A stretch of DNA of 64,000 nt, taken from positions 248,001 through 312,000 of the forward strand of contig JAEWDM010000019.1 in assembly GCA_023390115.1 (NCBI GenBank), given 5' to 3'. Source of the stretch: Bacillota bacterium. Its GTDB lineage: Bacteria > Bacillota > Clostridia > Acetivibrionales > DSM-27016. A program made the position numbers and the translations under genes. The notes beneath the pieces are model-generated. The model was not told the DNA's origin and searched no databases. It saw only the letters and a list, made by a program, of their open reading frames with translations. Positions 25,617 to 34,587 of this stretch are shown here, in pieces. Position 1 is the first letter of the stretch. Every line of letters starts with the position of its first letter.

Positions 25617-25856
25617 CTATTTAATTATGTACATTTCCTTGGATTCAGCCTTTGAAACATGCTCCGATATTGAAGTTACTTCTACCTTGGCATTGCTGTT
25701 TCCAAACTGAATCTCAATCAAATCTCCCACCTTGACCTCAGTACCCGGCTTTGCAGTTTTACCGTTTATTTTGACCCTTTCCTGCTCACAGGCCTCATTG
25801 GCCAGTGTGCGCCTCTTTATAAGCCTTGAAATCTTTAAAAACTTGTCAATTCTCAA
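25617..25856 (-). CDS. S4-domain RNA-binding protein (RqcP/YabO type)
   Basis: 79 residues, nearly all S4 fold: MRIDKFLKISRLIKRRTLAN, EQERVKINGKTAKPGTEVKVGD, then a short beta end. In Bacillus the equivalent (RqcP) helps alanine tailing on stalled 60S-like 50S subunits. Its position between hup and yabP is conserved in Firmicutes and supports the call. Confidence 0.92.
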   Translation of the reverse strand: MRIDKFLKISRLIKRRTLANEACEQERVKINGKTAKPGTEVKVGDLIEIQFGNSNAKVEVTSISEHVSKAESKEMYIIK

Positions 25857-25960
25857 AATTCAATTCCCCCTTAGGTAAGCCCATCCAGACTCAATATCCC
25901 ATGATTCAAAAGCTCCCATGCATTTTATTATACACAGGAGCTTCTGATCCACAATTTATT

Positions 25961-26236
25961 TTACTTGTTTATTGAATCCTTTAATGCTTTTCCGACTTTG
26001 AAAACAGGCGCCTTAGAAGCAGGAATATCTATTTCCTCCTTTGTCTGGGGATTTCTTCCCTTCCTTGCAGCCCTTTCCCTTACCTCGAATGATCCAAAGC
26101 CCACAAGCTGAATCTTCTCTCCTTTTGAAAGAGCATCCTCTACGCTTTCCATAAATGCATTCAATGCCTTCTCAGCATCCTTTTTTGATAAATCGCTTTT
26201 CTCAGCCATATCGGCTATCAAATCTGATTTGTTCAT
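25961..26236 (-). CDS. hup: HU-family DNA-binding protein
   Basis: 91 residues of standard HU fold: MNKSDLIADMAEKSDLSKKD, then FGSFEVRERAARKGRNPQT with the DNA-clasping beta arm, ending KVGKALKDSIN. It binds and bends DNA without sequence preference and compacts the nucleoid. A GGAGG site precedes the start. Confidence 0.98.
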   Translation of the reverse strand: MNKSDLIADMAEKSDLSKKDAEKALNAFMESVEDALSKGEKIQLVGFGSFEVRERAARKGRNPQTKEEIDIPASKAPVFKVGKALKDSINK

Positions 26237-26307
26237 TTATTTTCCTCCTTTTTAAACAATTGACGGTCTACTTAAAAATTATAGCAGCCGGCAATTAATT
26301 GCTGATT

Positions 26308-27108
26308 TTATGCTTTTCCTTCTGAAAAATATGCTTTGGCCTCATTCCAAAGCTGATCCATTTCAGCCAAGCTCATATCCTCCAGCTTATTGCCATTTTT
26401 TATGCTCTTGCTTTCGACATACTCAAACCTCTTTATAAACTTGTTTATAGTCCCGGTAAGCGCCAGCTCCGGCTGCAGCTTTAAAAACCTTGACAAATTT
26501 ACCAGAGAAAAGAATACATCTCCCATTTCATCCTTTATTCTTTCCATATTTTCACTTTTATATACATCCCTAAGCTCTCTTATTTCCTCTTCAACCTTAG
26601 AAAACACATCGTCTAAGTTATCCCAGTCAAATCCCACCTGAGCCGCCTTCTGCTGAACCTTATAGCTCCTCATCAGGGCAGGAAGGTTTGACGGCACATC
26701 CTTCAATACTCCGGTCTGCGTTTTCAGGCCCTTCTCCCTCTTCTTCAAAACCTCCCAGTTCTCTACCACCTGCTCGGGAGTATCTGCCATATCATTTCCG
26801 AAGACATGAGTATGCCTCAAAATAAGCTTTCTGCATATGCCCGTAATAACATCATCTATATCAAAAGCCTTTGTCTCCCTGGCTATCTGTGCATGGAACA
26901 CGACCTGCAAAAGCACGTCACCCAGCTCCTCACACAGCTTGTCCCTGTCATTTAAATCTATTGCCTCCAGTACTTCATAGGTTTCCTCAATGAAACAGCT
27001 TTTGAGGCTTTCATGAGTCTGCTTTCTGTCCCACGGGCAACCCTTCTCACCTCTCAGCAACTCTATAAGGTCAATCAAGTCGCTGAGGCTGTACTTATCC
27101 TTGAGCAT
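26308..27108 (-). CDS. mazG: Nucleoside triphosphate pyrophosphohydrolase MazG
   Basis: Cleaves NTPs to NMP and pyrophosphate, a housecleaning function. 266 residues, two MazG folds: the first has CPWDRKQTHESLKSCFIEET with EExYEVLEAID and the E-E-L-G-D-V-L-L block near residue 60; the second has VEEEIRELRDVYKS and DEMGDVFFSLVNLSR near residue 195. The paired acidic helices that bind magnesium are intact in both. It leads the hup-yabP-yabQ-divIC run. Confidence 0.96.
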   Translation of the reverse strand: MLKDKYSLSDLIDLIELLRGEKGCPWDRKQTHESLKSCFIEETYEVLEAIDLNDRDKLCEELGDVLLQVVFHAQIARETKAFDIDDVITGICRKLILRHTHVFGNDMADTPEQVVENWEVLKKREKGLKTQTGVLKDVPSNLPALMRSYKVQQKAAQVGFDWDNLDDVFSKVEEEIRELRDVYKSENMERIKDEMGDVFFSLVNLSRFLKLQPELALTGTINKFIKRFEYVESKSIKNGNKLEDMSLAEMDQLWNEAKAYFSEGKA

Positions 27109-27248
27109 AATTCATCTCCTGTCCAACTGCTGTATAAAAAGCATATTCAAAACTCCTAAATTCAACTTAAGGCTACACACCTATTTTATATAGTAATGCC
27201 CCGTAAGTCAAACAATTCGGCAAAAATCCTTTAATTAAAGCCTCATTG

Positions 27249-27980
27249 CTACTGCAGGGTGATATAATTGCCCATTACCCAGCCCGAAATACCACTTGCA
27301 GTCTTTATGTTGTACCACTCTCCGCTTTTTGACAGCACAGTCACGCTATCTCCCTTAATGAGGCTTCCTATTATTTGCGAACCAGTGCTTTGTCCGGCTC
27401 TTATGTTAAGGGAGGATGCATTAACAATTCCCTTTTGCGTACCGGTCTCCTCCGGCTTTTCAGTCTGTTCCGCCGGAGCGCCCTCTACCTTGTAGCTGCC
27501 TCTTATGAGCACCCAGCACTGCCCTGTAACCTTAAAGCCTCTTCCGTCATCCCTTGCTGAAATAACCAGATGATTGTATTCCAATGCCTGTCCGTTGTCA
27601 AGGTCCTTAGCGGAGGTTGTATCACAAAGCCCTCCGTTCTGTCCCTTAACAGACACAGCCTTTCCCGATCTCATAACAATTTCCGTTCCCGCACCCGTAT
27701 AAACAATTTTGCCCGCATCTATAGAAACGGTTTCAAAGCCCTGTGCCGCCGTACCGGCCCCGCCTGACTTAAGCGCCTCCACCTGCTTTTTTAATTCCTC
27801 CACCTCTTTTTTATATTGCTCTATACCCGCATCCACATAGCTTTTAGACACCAGAGGGTCCTGATCAGACCCCGGCTCCGCCTTGCCGTCGGATGCCGCC
27901 AAAATTATGTTGAACCCTATCGATACTATCAGAAGAAGGGTTAAAGGAAGAATTAAAATTATATGCCTTCGTAATTTCAT
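27249..27980 (-). CDS. SH3-domain cell-wall-associated protein
   Basis: 243 residues. An N-terminal membrane segment (about 6-28) is a signal anchor, followed by a coiled region (YVDAGIEQYKKEVEELKKQV) and a beta-rich middle part. The last 60 residues are a bacterial SH3 domain: GIVNASSLNIRAGQSTGSQI, SVTVLSKSGEWYNIK and SGISGWVMGNYI. Such domains bind peptidoglycan or peptides outside the cell. Divergent to the carboxypeptidase gene. Confidence 0.78.
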   Translation of the reverse strand: MKLRRHIILILPLTLLLIVSIGFNIILAASDGKAEPGSDQDPLVSKSYVDAGIEQYKKEVEELKKQVEALKSGGAGTAAQGFETVSIDAGKIVYTGAGTEIVMRSGKAVSVKGQNGGLCDTTSAKDLDNGQALEYNHLVISARDDGRGFKVTGQCWVLIRGSYKVEGAPAEQTEKPEETGTQKGIVNASSLNIRAGQSTGSQIIGSLIKGDSVTVLSKSGEWYNIKTASGISGWVMGNYITLQ

Positions 27981-28297
27981 AGCAATCTCCTATACAAAGA
28001 TATTTTCATAGCCCGATGTATTAAATTATAATTTTTACAGATGAATATTTGGTTACAATATCTTTAAAACATTGTGACAATTATATGTCATCCAGTAAAT
28101 GAATGACCCTTTAAGCCCATTGACTACCCCAAAAGCCTGCCGCCCCGGCAATTTTGCCTGCCGTTTCCATGCTCTCTTGCCGCCAGACCGTCAAAATTGA
28201 CTAATACACTAATCAATTATATAATACTTGATATAAATGTTTATTTCAAACATTTCCTTTGCAAAATTGATACAAATGCCGGAAAGGGGATTTGAAA
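27981..28297. other. Divergent intergenic region, SH3 gene / dacF-like gene
   Basis: About 317 bp, AT-rich. The dacF promoter is at 28197-28225. Apart from a GC-rich stretch near 28130-28160 I see no RNA, repeat or gene. Confidence 0.4.
28197..28225 (+). promoter_or_regulatory. Promoter of the dacF-like gene
   Basis: TTGACT, 17 bases, TATAAT, about 72 bp before the ATG. This is a sigma-A type, not the sigma-F type that controls Bacillus dacF. Confidence 0.75.
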
Positions 28298-29536
28298 ATG
28301 CAGCTTAAGAAGTTTTTTTGCTTATTTATAATAATTATCATTGTCGCATCATACTCATTTTCAGCATTCAGCTTATCCGGTTCTTCCGCCGAAAAAGCTC
28401 CCGATATTGATGCCATATCGGCAATATTAACCGAGCCGCTTAAGGGGCAGACGCTTTACAGTAAAAATCCATTTCAAAGGCTTCATATATCAAGTGCGTC
28501 CAAAATAATGACGGCAATTATTGTTATAGAAAGAGCAAAGCTTGACGCAAAAATTGCCATAAGCAAGGAGTCCGTCGATGTAAACGGTTCAATGCTTAAT
28601 CTTGAAGCAGGTGAGAAATTCACTGTCGAAGAGCTGCTGTACGCAATACTCCTTACACCTGCAAACGATGCCGCCAATGCACTTGCAGAGTTTGCGGGAG
28701 GAGATGCCGATAAATTCGTCTCTATGATGAACAGCAAGGCAAAGGAACTCAATATGGAGAACACGCTTTTTAAAAATGTTACGGGGCTTTTTGATAAGGA
28801 GCAGTATACAACAGCGGAGGATATTTCCCTGCTTATGAGCTATGCATTGAAAAACCCTGAGTTTTCAAGGATTTTTTCTTCCAAGGGAAAGGTTTTTAAT
28901 TCGGGAGTGCTTGTAAACCATAATAAGCTTTTTTGGGAATATGACGGAGTTGACGGAGGAAAGGCAGGGTATAACGATAAGAACAAGCAATCCTCTATTA
29001 CTACGGCAACAAAAGGCAATCAAAGGTTTCTGTGTATAATTCTCGATTCGCCTGAGAATAGCGTGTGGTCCGATTCCTCAAAAATTTTCGACTATGCCTT
29101 TGATAATTTTAAAACGGATGTTCTTGTGGAAAAAGGACAGCAATTGCATAGCATAACCATATCCGACACACAGTTGAATCTCGTTTCACAGGAGGAGGTT
29201 CTTTATACCTATCCCATAGGAGAGAGTAATATACGGGATGTAGAATTTCACCTGAATAATGATTTGAGGCTTCCTTTATTAAAAACCCAGAGTGTGGGAA
29301 CAGCAAAGTATATTTTAGAGGACGAAACTATCATAAATATTGCGCTGTACCCGCAGCAGGATACCGGCGCCCCTAAAAACGCTGTAAGCTATGTATTGGA
29401 AAAGCTTACCGAGCATAAGGATTTGCTATATCTGGTTGTTATTCTCATAATTATAGAGTTTCTTCTTATAATAAAGAATTTGGTGGGAGTTATAAAAAGA
29501 AGGTTTTCGTTAAGAGAGAAAAGAGAGGACACATAG
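28298..29536 (+). CDS. D-alanyl-D-alanine carboxypeptidase (DacF/PBP5 type)
   Basis: Trims the terminal D-Ala from peptidoglycan stems. 412 residues from the ATG at 28298 (AAGGGGA before it): signal peptide (about 1-25), peptidase S11 domain with the serine motif SSASKIMTA near residue 65, C-terminal beta domain, and a C-terminal membrane helix (about 370-390) with a basic tail. The SxN equivalent is AND and the KTG box is KAG (GGKAGYNDK), both unusual, so activity may be weak or altered. Confidence 0.88.
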   Translation: MQLKKFFCLFIIIIIVASYSFSAFSLSGSSAEKAPDIDAISAILTEPLKGQTLYSKNPFQRLHISSASKIMTAIIVIERAKLDAKIAISKESVDVNGSMLNLEAGEKFTVEELLYAILLTPANDAANALAEFAGGDADKFVSMMNSKAKELNMENTLFKNVTGLFDKEQYTTAEDISLLMSYALKNPEFSRIFSSKGKVFNSGVLVNHNKLFWEYDGVDGGKAGYNDKNKQSSITTATKGNQRFLCIILDSPENSVWSDSSKIFDYAFDNFKTDVLVEKGQQLHSITISDTQLNLVSQEEVLYTYPIGESNIRDVEFHLNNDLRLPLLKTQSVGTAKYILEDETIINIALYPQQDTGAPKNAVSYVLEKLTEHKDLLYLVVILIIIEFLLIIKNLVGVIKRRFSLREKREDT

Positions 29537-29572
29537 ATTTTTATTATGTCCCCCTTTCAAGCTTAATTAATG

Positions 29573-30424
29573 TCACAGCCTTTTGGACCATATATTCATG
29601 TCTTCAAAGCTCCCGCATATATTGCAGTTATTCAGCATTCTTCCGGTACATTTATAACCGTGCTTATAGAGGGCCATATTTATTCCCGGATTTATGGCAC
29701 GTGAAAGGCTGTACGCACAGTAAAATTTTCTTTCCCTCAGATCCTGCTCAAGATAATATATCAAATTTGACAGTATTCCCCTTCCTCTGTATTGTGGGTA
29801 CGTCGCGCAATCAGTTATCTCAGCATTGAGATTGTCCTTATCCATATCCGCGGATGCTGCGGCAGCCACCCTGCCATCTATGCAGGCCACCTTGTATAAA
29901 GCACTTGTATTCAAATTGCCTTTTATATATTCTTCATTAAACACAGGCGACGGATAAGTCTCAAACACTGTCTTAAACAGCTCCGTCATCTGGGGGATAT
30001 CCCCCTTTAAGGCATCTCTTATGATAATATTCCCCATATTCTTTAATTCAAAGCTGGTTTTTGATTTCATGCATCTTTGCACAATTGCATCCTCTTTGTC
30101 CTTTTCAGCGGATAACACCCTTCTGCCGTCTAAAAAATAAGAAACACAAAGCGCATCCTCTCCTTTAAAAAAGCCGTAAATCATACCCTCAATTTGAAAC
30201 CCGGAGGAGATGAATGCCTTTATGGCTTTTATATTAATATTGGAAATAATCTTGCCAAGGCTTTCACCCTTGGCCATTTCTATAATATCCTTTAATATGT
30301 CTTCCGAGATTTCTTCATATTCCAGTATTTTAATACGCAAATTGACATAGTCCATAAAAAGCCTTACTCCCTTAAAATACTTGTAGCAGCCTTTGTCATT
30401 GCGCGCTGTTATTGAATTTAACAT
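29573..30424 (-). CDS. ablB: Beta-lysine N-epsilon-acetyltransferase
   Basis: Acetylates beta-lysine to the compatible solute N-epsilon-acetyl-beta-lysine. 283 residues; the GNAT domain covers the C-terminal half with the acetyl-CoA motif YPQYRGRGILSNLIYYLEQD near residue 211, and SRAINPGINMALYKHGYK typical of AblB/YodP proteins. The start at 30424 has an excellent GGAGGGAGGAGC site and overlaps the end of ablA by 29 bp; a shorter start at 30355 (MDYVNLRIKI) has a weaker one. Pairing with ablA makes this call firm. Confidence 0.9.
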   Translation of the reverse strand: MLNSITARNDKGCYKYFKGVRLFMDYVNLRIKILEYEEISEDILKDIIEMAKGESLGKIISNINIKAIKAFISSGFQIEGMIYGFFKGEDALCVSYFLDGRRVLSAEKDKEDAIVQRCMKSKTSFELKNMGNIIIRDALKGDIPQMTELFKTVFETYPSPVFNEEYIKGNLNTSALYKVACIDGRVAAAASADMDKDNLNAEITDCATYPQYRGRGILSNLIYYLEQDLRERKFYCAYSLSRAINPGINMALYKHGYKCTGRMLNNCNICGSFEDMNIWSKRL

Positions 30425-31679
30425 GCTCCTCCCTCCTCTTCATTCTTATATTGGTATTTGGTATAAGGCATATTCTTTCGCCTCTCATAAGGCTTTCGAG
30501 CCCCCTGTACCCGTAATTTTTATACCTGCCGCACATACCGCATTTCATACAGCGGTGAGTCTTATCCCTTGGCTCGTCATATGTGCATATAACTCCCTCA
30601 AAGTTTCTTAATATTACCTTATCCGGCGACTGAGAAATCATATACTGCGGATTTACCGGTATTTTCCCCCCTCCTCCCGGGGCATCAACCACAAATGTCG
30701 GCACAGCATATCCCGAGGTATGTCCCCGGAGCATCTCTATAATCTCAACCCCCGCTGAAACACTGGTTCTAAAATGCTCTATGCCCTCCGACAAATCGCA
30801 CTGGTATAAATAGTATGGCCTTACGCGCATCCTTACCAACTGCTGCATGAGATTTCTCATAACATACGGACAGTCATTTATATTCTTTAGCAGTACCGTC
30901 TGGTTCCCCAGAGGGATTCCGGCATTTGCAAGCATGCTGCAAGCCCTCCGGGATTCCTCGGTAATTTCATCGGGATGATTGAAATGCGTATTTATCCACA
31001 GGGGATGATATTTTTTCAGCATATTACAAAGCTGAGGAGTAATCCTCTGAGGCATAACCACAGGTGTTCTTGTTCCTATTCTCACCACCTCCACATGCTT
31101 TATGTCAGATAGGCCTCCTAATAAATACTCAAGCTTGTTATCCGACAGACACAACGGATCCCCTCCTGAAATAAGCACATCTCTTATTTCCTTGCAGCCC
31201 TTTATATACTCTATCGCCCTTTTTACGTTTTTCAGCGGCATAGGGCTGTCCTCATGGCCTGCAAACCGCCTTCTGGTGCAATGCCGGCAATACATTGAGC
31301 ACTGGTCCGTTACAAGAAGCAGGACTCTGTCAGGGTACCTGTGGGTAAGCCCCGGGACAGGGGAATCCAGCCCCTCGTGCAGAGGGTCATGGCAGTCCGC
31401 CTCAGATATTCGGGTCTCCCATATTGTAGGAACTGCCTGCCTTCTTATCCCGCATTCAAATTTGCCGGGGTCCATTAATGACGCATAATAGGGAGTAATA
31501 GCCATCTTAAGCCTTTTGAGGCATTTATTTATTCCCTCGCGCTCTTTGTCGGTAAGATTTATAACCTGCTCCAGCTCATCTAAGGCGGTTATCCTGTTTG
31601 ATATTTGCCATTTCCAGTCGTCCCACTGCTCCTGCTTAATGTCTTTCCATAATTTTATACTTCTATGGCTTCTTTTCAT
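30396..31679 (-). CDS. ablA: Lysine 2,3-aminomutase
   Basis: Radical SAM, PLP enzyme that converts L-lysine to beta-lysine. 427 residues. The radical SAM cluster motif CSMYCRHCTRR (CxxxCxxC) is near residue 130, the PLP lysine lies in APGGGGKIPVNPQ near residue 330, and a C-terminal zinc-type Cys pair region (CMKCGMCGRYK) follows. It is 22 bp downstream of the ABC ATPase gene. Next to ablB the product is most likely the osmolyte pathway rather than lysine fermentation, of which no other gene is here. Confidence 0.95.
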   Translation of the reverse strand: MKRSHRSIKLWKDIKQEQWDDWKWQISNRITALDELEQVINLTDKEREGINKCLKRLKMAITPYYASLMDPGKFECGIRRQAVPTIWETRISEADCHDPLHEGLDSPVPGLTHRYPDRVLLLVTDQCSMYCRHCTRRRFAGHEDSPMPLKNVKRAIEYIKGCKEIRDVLISGGDPLCLSDNKLEYLLGGLSDIKHVEVVRIGTRTPVVMPQRITPQLCNMLKKYHPLWINTHFNHPDEITEESRRACSMLANAGIPLGNQTVLLKNINDCPYVMRNLMQQLVRMRVRPYYLYQCDLSEGIEHFRTSVSAGVEIIEMLRGHTSGYAVPTFVVDAPGGGGKIPVNPQYMISQSPDKVILRNFEGVICTYDEPRDKTHRCMKCGMCGRYKNYGYRGLESLMRGERICLIPNTNIRMKRREEHVKFNNSAQ

Positions 31680-31701
31680 AGCTATTCACCTCATTTCACC
31701 C

Positions 31702-32457
31702 TTATACAGCCTGCAAGAACTTACCCAGAAAAATTCGGGTGCGATTATTTTTAGGTGCTGTAAATATTTCCTCCGGAGGCCCCTCCTCAACTATCCTTCC
31801 CTCATCCATAAAAACAATCCTGTCGGACACCTCCCTTGCAAAGCTCATTTCATGGGTAACTATAAGCATCGTCATGCCCTCGCTTGCAAGATCTCTTATA
31901 ACATTCAGGACCTCTCCTACCAGCTCTGGGTCCAGCGCAGAGGTGGGCTCATCAAATAATATTATTCCGGGCTCCATAGCCAGAGTCCTGGCAATAGCAA
32001 CTCTTTGCTTCTGCCCCCCCGAAAGCATTGCGGGATATACATGCGTTTTATCGCTCAAGTTCACCTTCCGGAGGATCCTTTCAGCCCGCACAACAGCGTC
32101 CTTTTTAGGCACTCCCTTGACCTGAACAGGCCCCTCAATTACGTTCTGCAGAACAGTCTTATGCGGGAACAGGTTGAAATGCTGAAACACCATTCCTACA
32201 TTCTGGCGCATTTTATTTACTACCTTCTCTTTGCGCTCAATCATATTGCCGCCTATATAAATTTCTCCCGACTGGCTATTTTCCAAAAAATTAATGCACC
32301 TGAGCAGAGTACTCTTACCGGAGCCGCTGGGACCGATAACTGAAACCACCTCTCCCTCCGCCACACTAAGTGTCACATTCCTTAAAACCTCAAGCTTCCC
32401 AAAACTTTTATTAAGATTTAAAACCTTTAGCATTGCACCTTCATTTTTTTTATTCAT
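31702..32457 (-). CDS. Polar amino acid ABC transporter, ATP-binding protein
   Basis: 251 residues, the GlnQ/HisP type. Walker A GPSGSGKST (about residue 41), signature motif LSGGQKQRVAIARTL (about 145), Walker B IILFDEPTSALDPELV. Energises the permease at 32471-33124; 13 bp gap between the genes. An in-frame ATG at 32433 (MLKVLNLNKSF) is an alternative start. The substrate is an amino acid; lysine is a guess from the genes downstream. Confidence 0.95.
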   Translation of the reverse strand: MNKKNEGAMLKVLNLNKSFGKLEVLRNVTLSVAEGEVVSVIGPSGSGKSTLLRCINFLENSQSGEIYIGGNMIERKEKVVNKMRQNVGMVFQHFNLFPHKTVLQNVIEGPVQVKGVPKKDAVVRAERILRKVNLSDKTHVYPAMLSGGQKQRVAIARTLAMEPGIILFDEPTSALDPELVGEVLNVIRDLASEGMTMLIVTHEMSFAREVSDRIVFMDEGRIVEEGPPEEIFTAPKNNRTRIFLGKFLQAV

Positions 32458-32470
32458 AGCATAATCACTC

Positions 32471-33124
32471 CTATCTGCTGCTTACATCCAGTCTTTTTTC
32501 CACTTTATGCACAATAAATCCCAATACCGATGTGATTATAAAGTAATATATCCCCGCAATCAGGAAGTACTCCATAAAGCGGTACGTGGATGAACCCAGC
32601 TGCTGTGATTTCAATAAAAGCTCACGCACTGTTACCGCACTTGCAAGGGATGAATCCTTTGTAGCTATAATAAGCTGATTTCCCAGTGGAGGAATTGCCC
32701 TCTTAAATGCCTGAGGCAGTATTATTCTGTACATCGCCTTAAATTTACTCATGCCTATTGATCTGGCCGCCTCCATTTGCCCTTTATCTATTGACTTTAT
32801 GGCACCCCTGAATATTTCAGCAATATATGCACCGTTATGCACACCAAAGGCGATAATGGCGGACGGGTAAGGGTCAAGCTTTATAATTCCAGACAGGCCA
32901 TAATAGACTATAAACAACTGCAAAAGTATCGGAGTTCCTCTTATAATTGTAACATAGGCCGCCGCAGGATAGCCGAGTGCTTTAAATCTTGATATCTTTG
33001 CAAAGGCTGTAAGCAGCCCTATTACCATACCCACTATAATAGAGGCAGCAGTTATTTTAAGGGTTTCAAAGGCGGCTGGCAAAAACAGGTGAAATTTTTC
33101 AAATATTATACTGAAATCATACAA
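32471..33124 (-). CDS. Polar amino acid ABC transporter, permease
   Basis: 217 residues with about five membrane helices, the HisM/GlnP family. The ATPase-contacting EAA loop reads GQMEAARSIGMSKFKAMYRI near residue 122 (EAA---G pattern). The N-terminal FLPAAFETLKITAASIIVGM is typical. Presumably works as a homodimer with the ATPase and the binding protein just upstream. Confidence 0.94.
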   Translation of the reverse strand: MYDFSIIFEKFHLFLPAAFETLKITAASIIVGMVIGLLTAFAKISRFKALGYPAAAYVTIIRGTPILLQLFIVYYGLSGIIKLDPYPSAIIAFGVHNGAYIAEIFRGAIKSIDKGQMEAARSIGMSKFKAMYRIILPQAFKRAIPPLGNQLIIATKDSSLASAVTVRELLLKSQQLGSSTYRFMEYFLIAGIYYFIITSVLGFIVHKVEKRLDVSSR

Positions 33125-33204
33125 TTCTTATGCTTCCCCCAATCCAAATCATAGTGGATAACCGGCTGAGCATTATAACGCCTGCTGTCCCGCCGGTTGT
33201 TTTT

Positions 33205-34041
33205 TTACTCAAGGTCTTCAGGTCCTTGAAGGTTTGAATCCTTTGCTACAATGAGCTGGGCTCCGGAATAATAATACGGGTCTGTAAAATCAACTACCTC
33301 CATGCGCTCCTCGGTAATAGCCATGCTTCCGAATATACCATCATAACGGCTGCTCCTTAAACCCTCCAATATTCCGTTCCAGTCTGTAGTAACAGGCTCG
33401 TACTCCACTCCAAGCCTTTTTGCTACCTCCCTGCCTATATCCACGTCAAAGCCCGTCAACTGATCCCCGTCATCAAAATAATTAAACGGCGGATAGCCTC
33501 CGCTCATGGCAAATACAATCTTACCCGCATCCTTTACCCTTTGAAGGCTTCCATCCGAGGCTTCCTCTTCTCCTGCATGGGTCTTTGCATATTCAACCCC
33601 TTCCAATATATCCACATCAAAATACTTTTTGCTTATAGAGGCATATGTACCATCCTCTATGATTTCCTTTAAGGCTTTGTTTATTGCCTGCCGCAATGAT
33701 TTATCCTCCTGCCTTACCGCCACGGCTATAACCTCTTTATACAGCAGCTCTCCTGCCAGCCTTAAGTTGTCATAGCCTCCGTTTTTTATGCCTATGGCCC
33801 CGACCATTCTGTCTGTTATTACCCCGTCAAGCCTTCCGTTTGAAAGCTCCCATAATGTAAGGGTGTCGTCCTTGTACAGCTTTACCTCCTTAACCAGGTT
33901 GAGCTTATTGGCCTCGGCCTCAAAGGTTGTACCCGTTACAACGCCTATAGTGTACCCGCTGCTCCCGCAGGCGGAAATCAACCCTGCAAGCATAAAAATC
34001 ATAATGGACATGCTTAAAAGCTTTAAAACTCTTAACCTCAT
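33205..34041 (-). CDS. Circularly permuted amino acid binding lipoprotein of the ABC transporter
   Basis: 278 residues with a lipoprotein signal and lipobox LISAC (Cys25). Family-3 solute-binding proteins normally run KIVFAMSGGYPPFNYFD, GFDVDIGREVAKRLG, FGSMAITEERMEVVDFTDPY, and then G-K-TIGVVTGT to the end. Here the order is swapped: after the lipobox comes GYTIGVVTGTTFEAEANK to EDGTYASISKKYF (the usual second half), then a 30-residue linker, then KIVFAMSGGYPPFN to DSNLQGPEDLE (the usual first half) and stop. The two ends fit each other exactly. Both lobes look complete, so it is probably functional. Confidence 0.9.
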   Translation of the reverse strand: MRLRVLKLLSMSIMIFMLAGLISACGSSGYTIGVVTGTTFEAEANKLNLVKEVKLYKDDTLTLWELSNGRLDGVITDRMVGAIGIKNGGYDNLRLAGELLYKEVIAVAVRQEDKSLRQAINKALKEIIEDGTYASISKKYFDVDILEGVEYAKTHAGEEEASDGSLQRVKDAGKIVFAMSGGYPPFNYFDDGDQLTGFDVDIGREVAKRLGVEYEPVTTDWNGILEGLRSSRYDGIFGSMAITEERMEVVDFTDPYYYSGAQLIVAKDSNLQGPEDLE

Positions 34042-34125
34042 AATTCTTAACCTCCCGTTTTCCAGAATAGATTTTTTTGCTGCCGCTTTTAGTCCTTTCG
34101 AGACGGAAGGACTTTTTAAGACGAC

Positions 34126-34157
34126 AAAAAAACTGCAGAGAAAGTATCTGCAGTTTT
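34126..34157 (-). terminator. Expression-platform terminator of the c-di-AMP riboswitch
   Basis: 11-bp perfect stem (34129-34139 with 34147-34157) and TTTTTTTG on the minus strand, between the aptamer and the binding-protein start. A second hairpin AGTCCTT/GAAGGACT lies at 34091-34113, just before the gene. Confidence 0.88.
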
Positions 34158-34204
34158 AAGGTATGCGAAAAAAGTATGTACCAAACCAAGGTACAATTAA
34201 TAAA

Positions 34205-34405
34205 GCATATTAACCACCTTCTCTTCCAACGCTTACGAGATTAGCTGACGGATTCGGATCGAAAGATAACCCTAGACGCCTTGAAGCTTTAAGCCGCAAG
34301 GCATAATTCACCCCAAAAGGATAGGACTGAACAGTCCCCTTTAAAAATTTTATAACCAGAAGATTATAAAATTAACCGGTTCTCCCGTTCTTACGATTAA
34401 GCGCA
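34205..34405 (-). promoter_or_regulatory. Cyclic di-AMP riboswitch (ydaO/yuaA type)
   Basis: On the minus strand the conserved blocks appear in order: CGCTTAATCGTAAGAACGGG near 34400, then AGAACCGG, GGGGTGAATT (about 34310), and CCGAATCCGTCAGCTAATCT with CGTAAGCG (about 34250-34220), ending GAAGAGAAGG. These are the hallmark segments of the ydaO class. It lies between the promoter and the terminator of the amino-acid transporter operon. Known members turn expression off when c-di-AMP is high, in genes for osmolyte and potassium balance and wall metabolism. Confidence 0.92.
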
Positions 34406-34587
34406 TATTTTTAATATTAAATTTTATAAACAGCATATGAGATAATTTTTAAAATAGTACATTATCCCATATTTTTTTCAATAGGCTTATATAAAATATA
34501 CCGTTAGCTTTCGTTTATCCTTTGTTACCCCCAATTATTAAATCAAATTTTATCCATTTTAATCCAGATAGTCAATCTTTATAGGTT

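Noticed and set aside
30396..31679. Lysine fermentation by the kam pathway
   Set aside because: No kamDE, kdd, kce or kal genes are near; the ablB partner indicates osmolyte synthesis.
34205..34405. Lysine riboswitch, suggested by the lysine-related genes downstream
   Set aside because: The conserved blocks (CCGAATCCGTCAGCTAA, CGTAAGCG, GGGGTGAAT) belong to the ydaO c-di-AMP class, not the lysine L-box.
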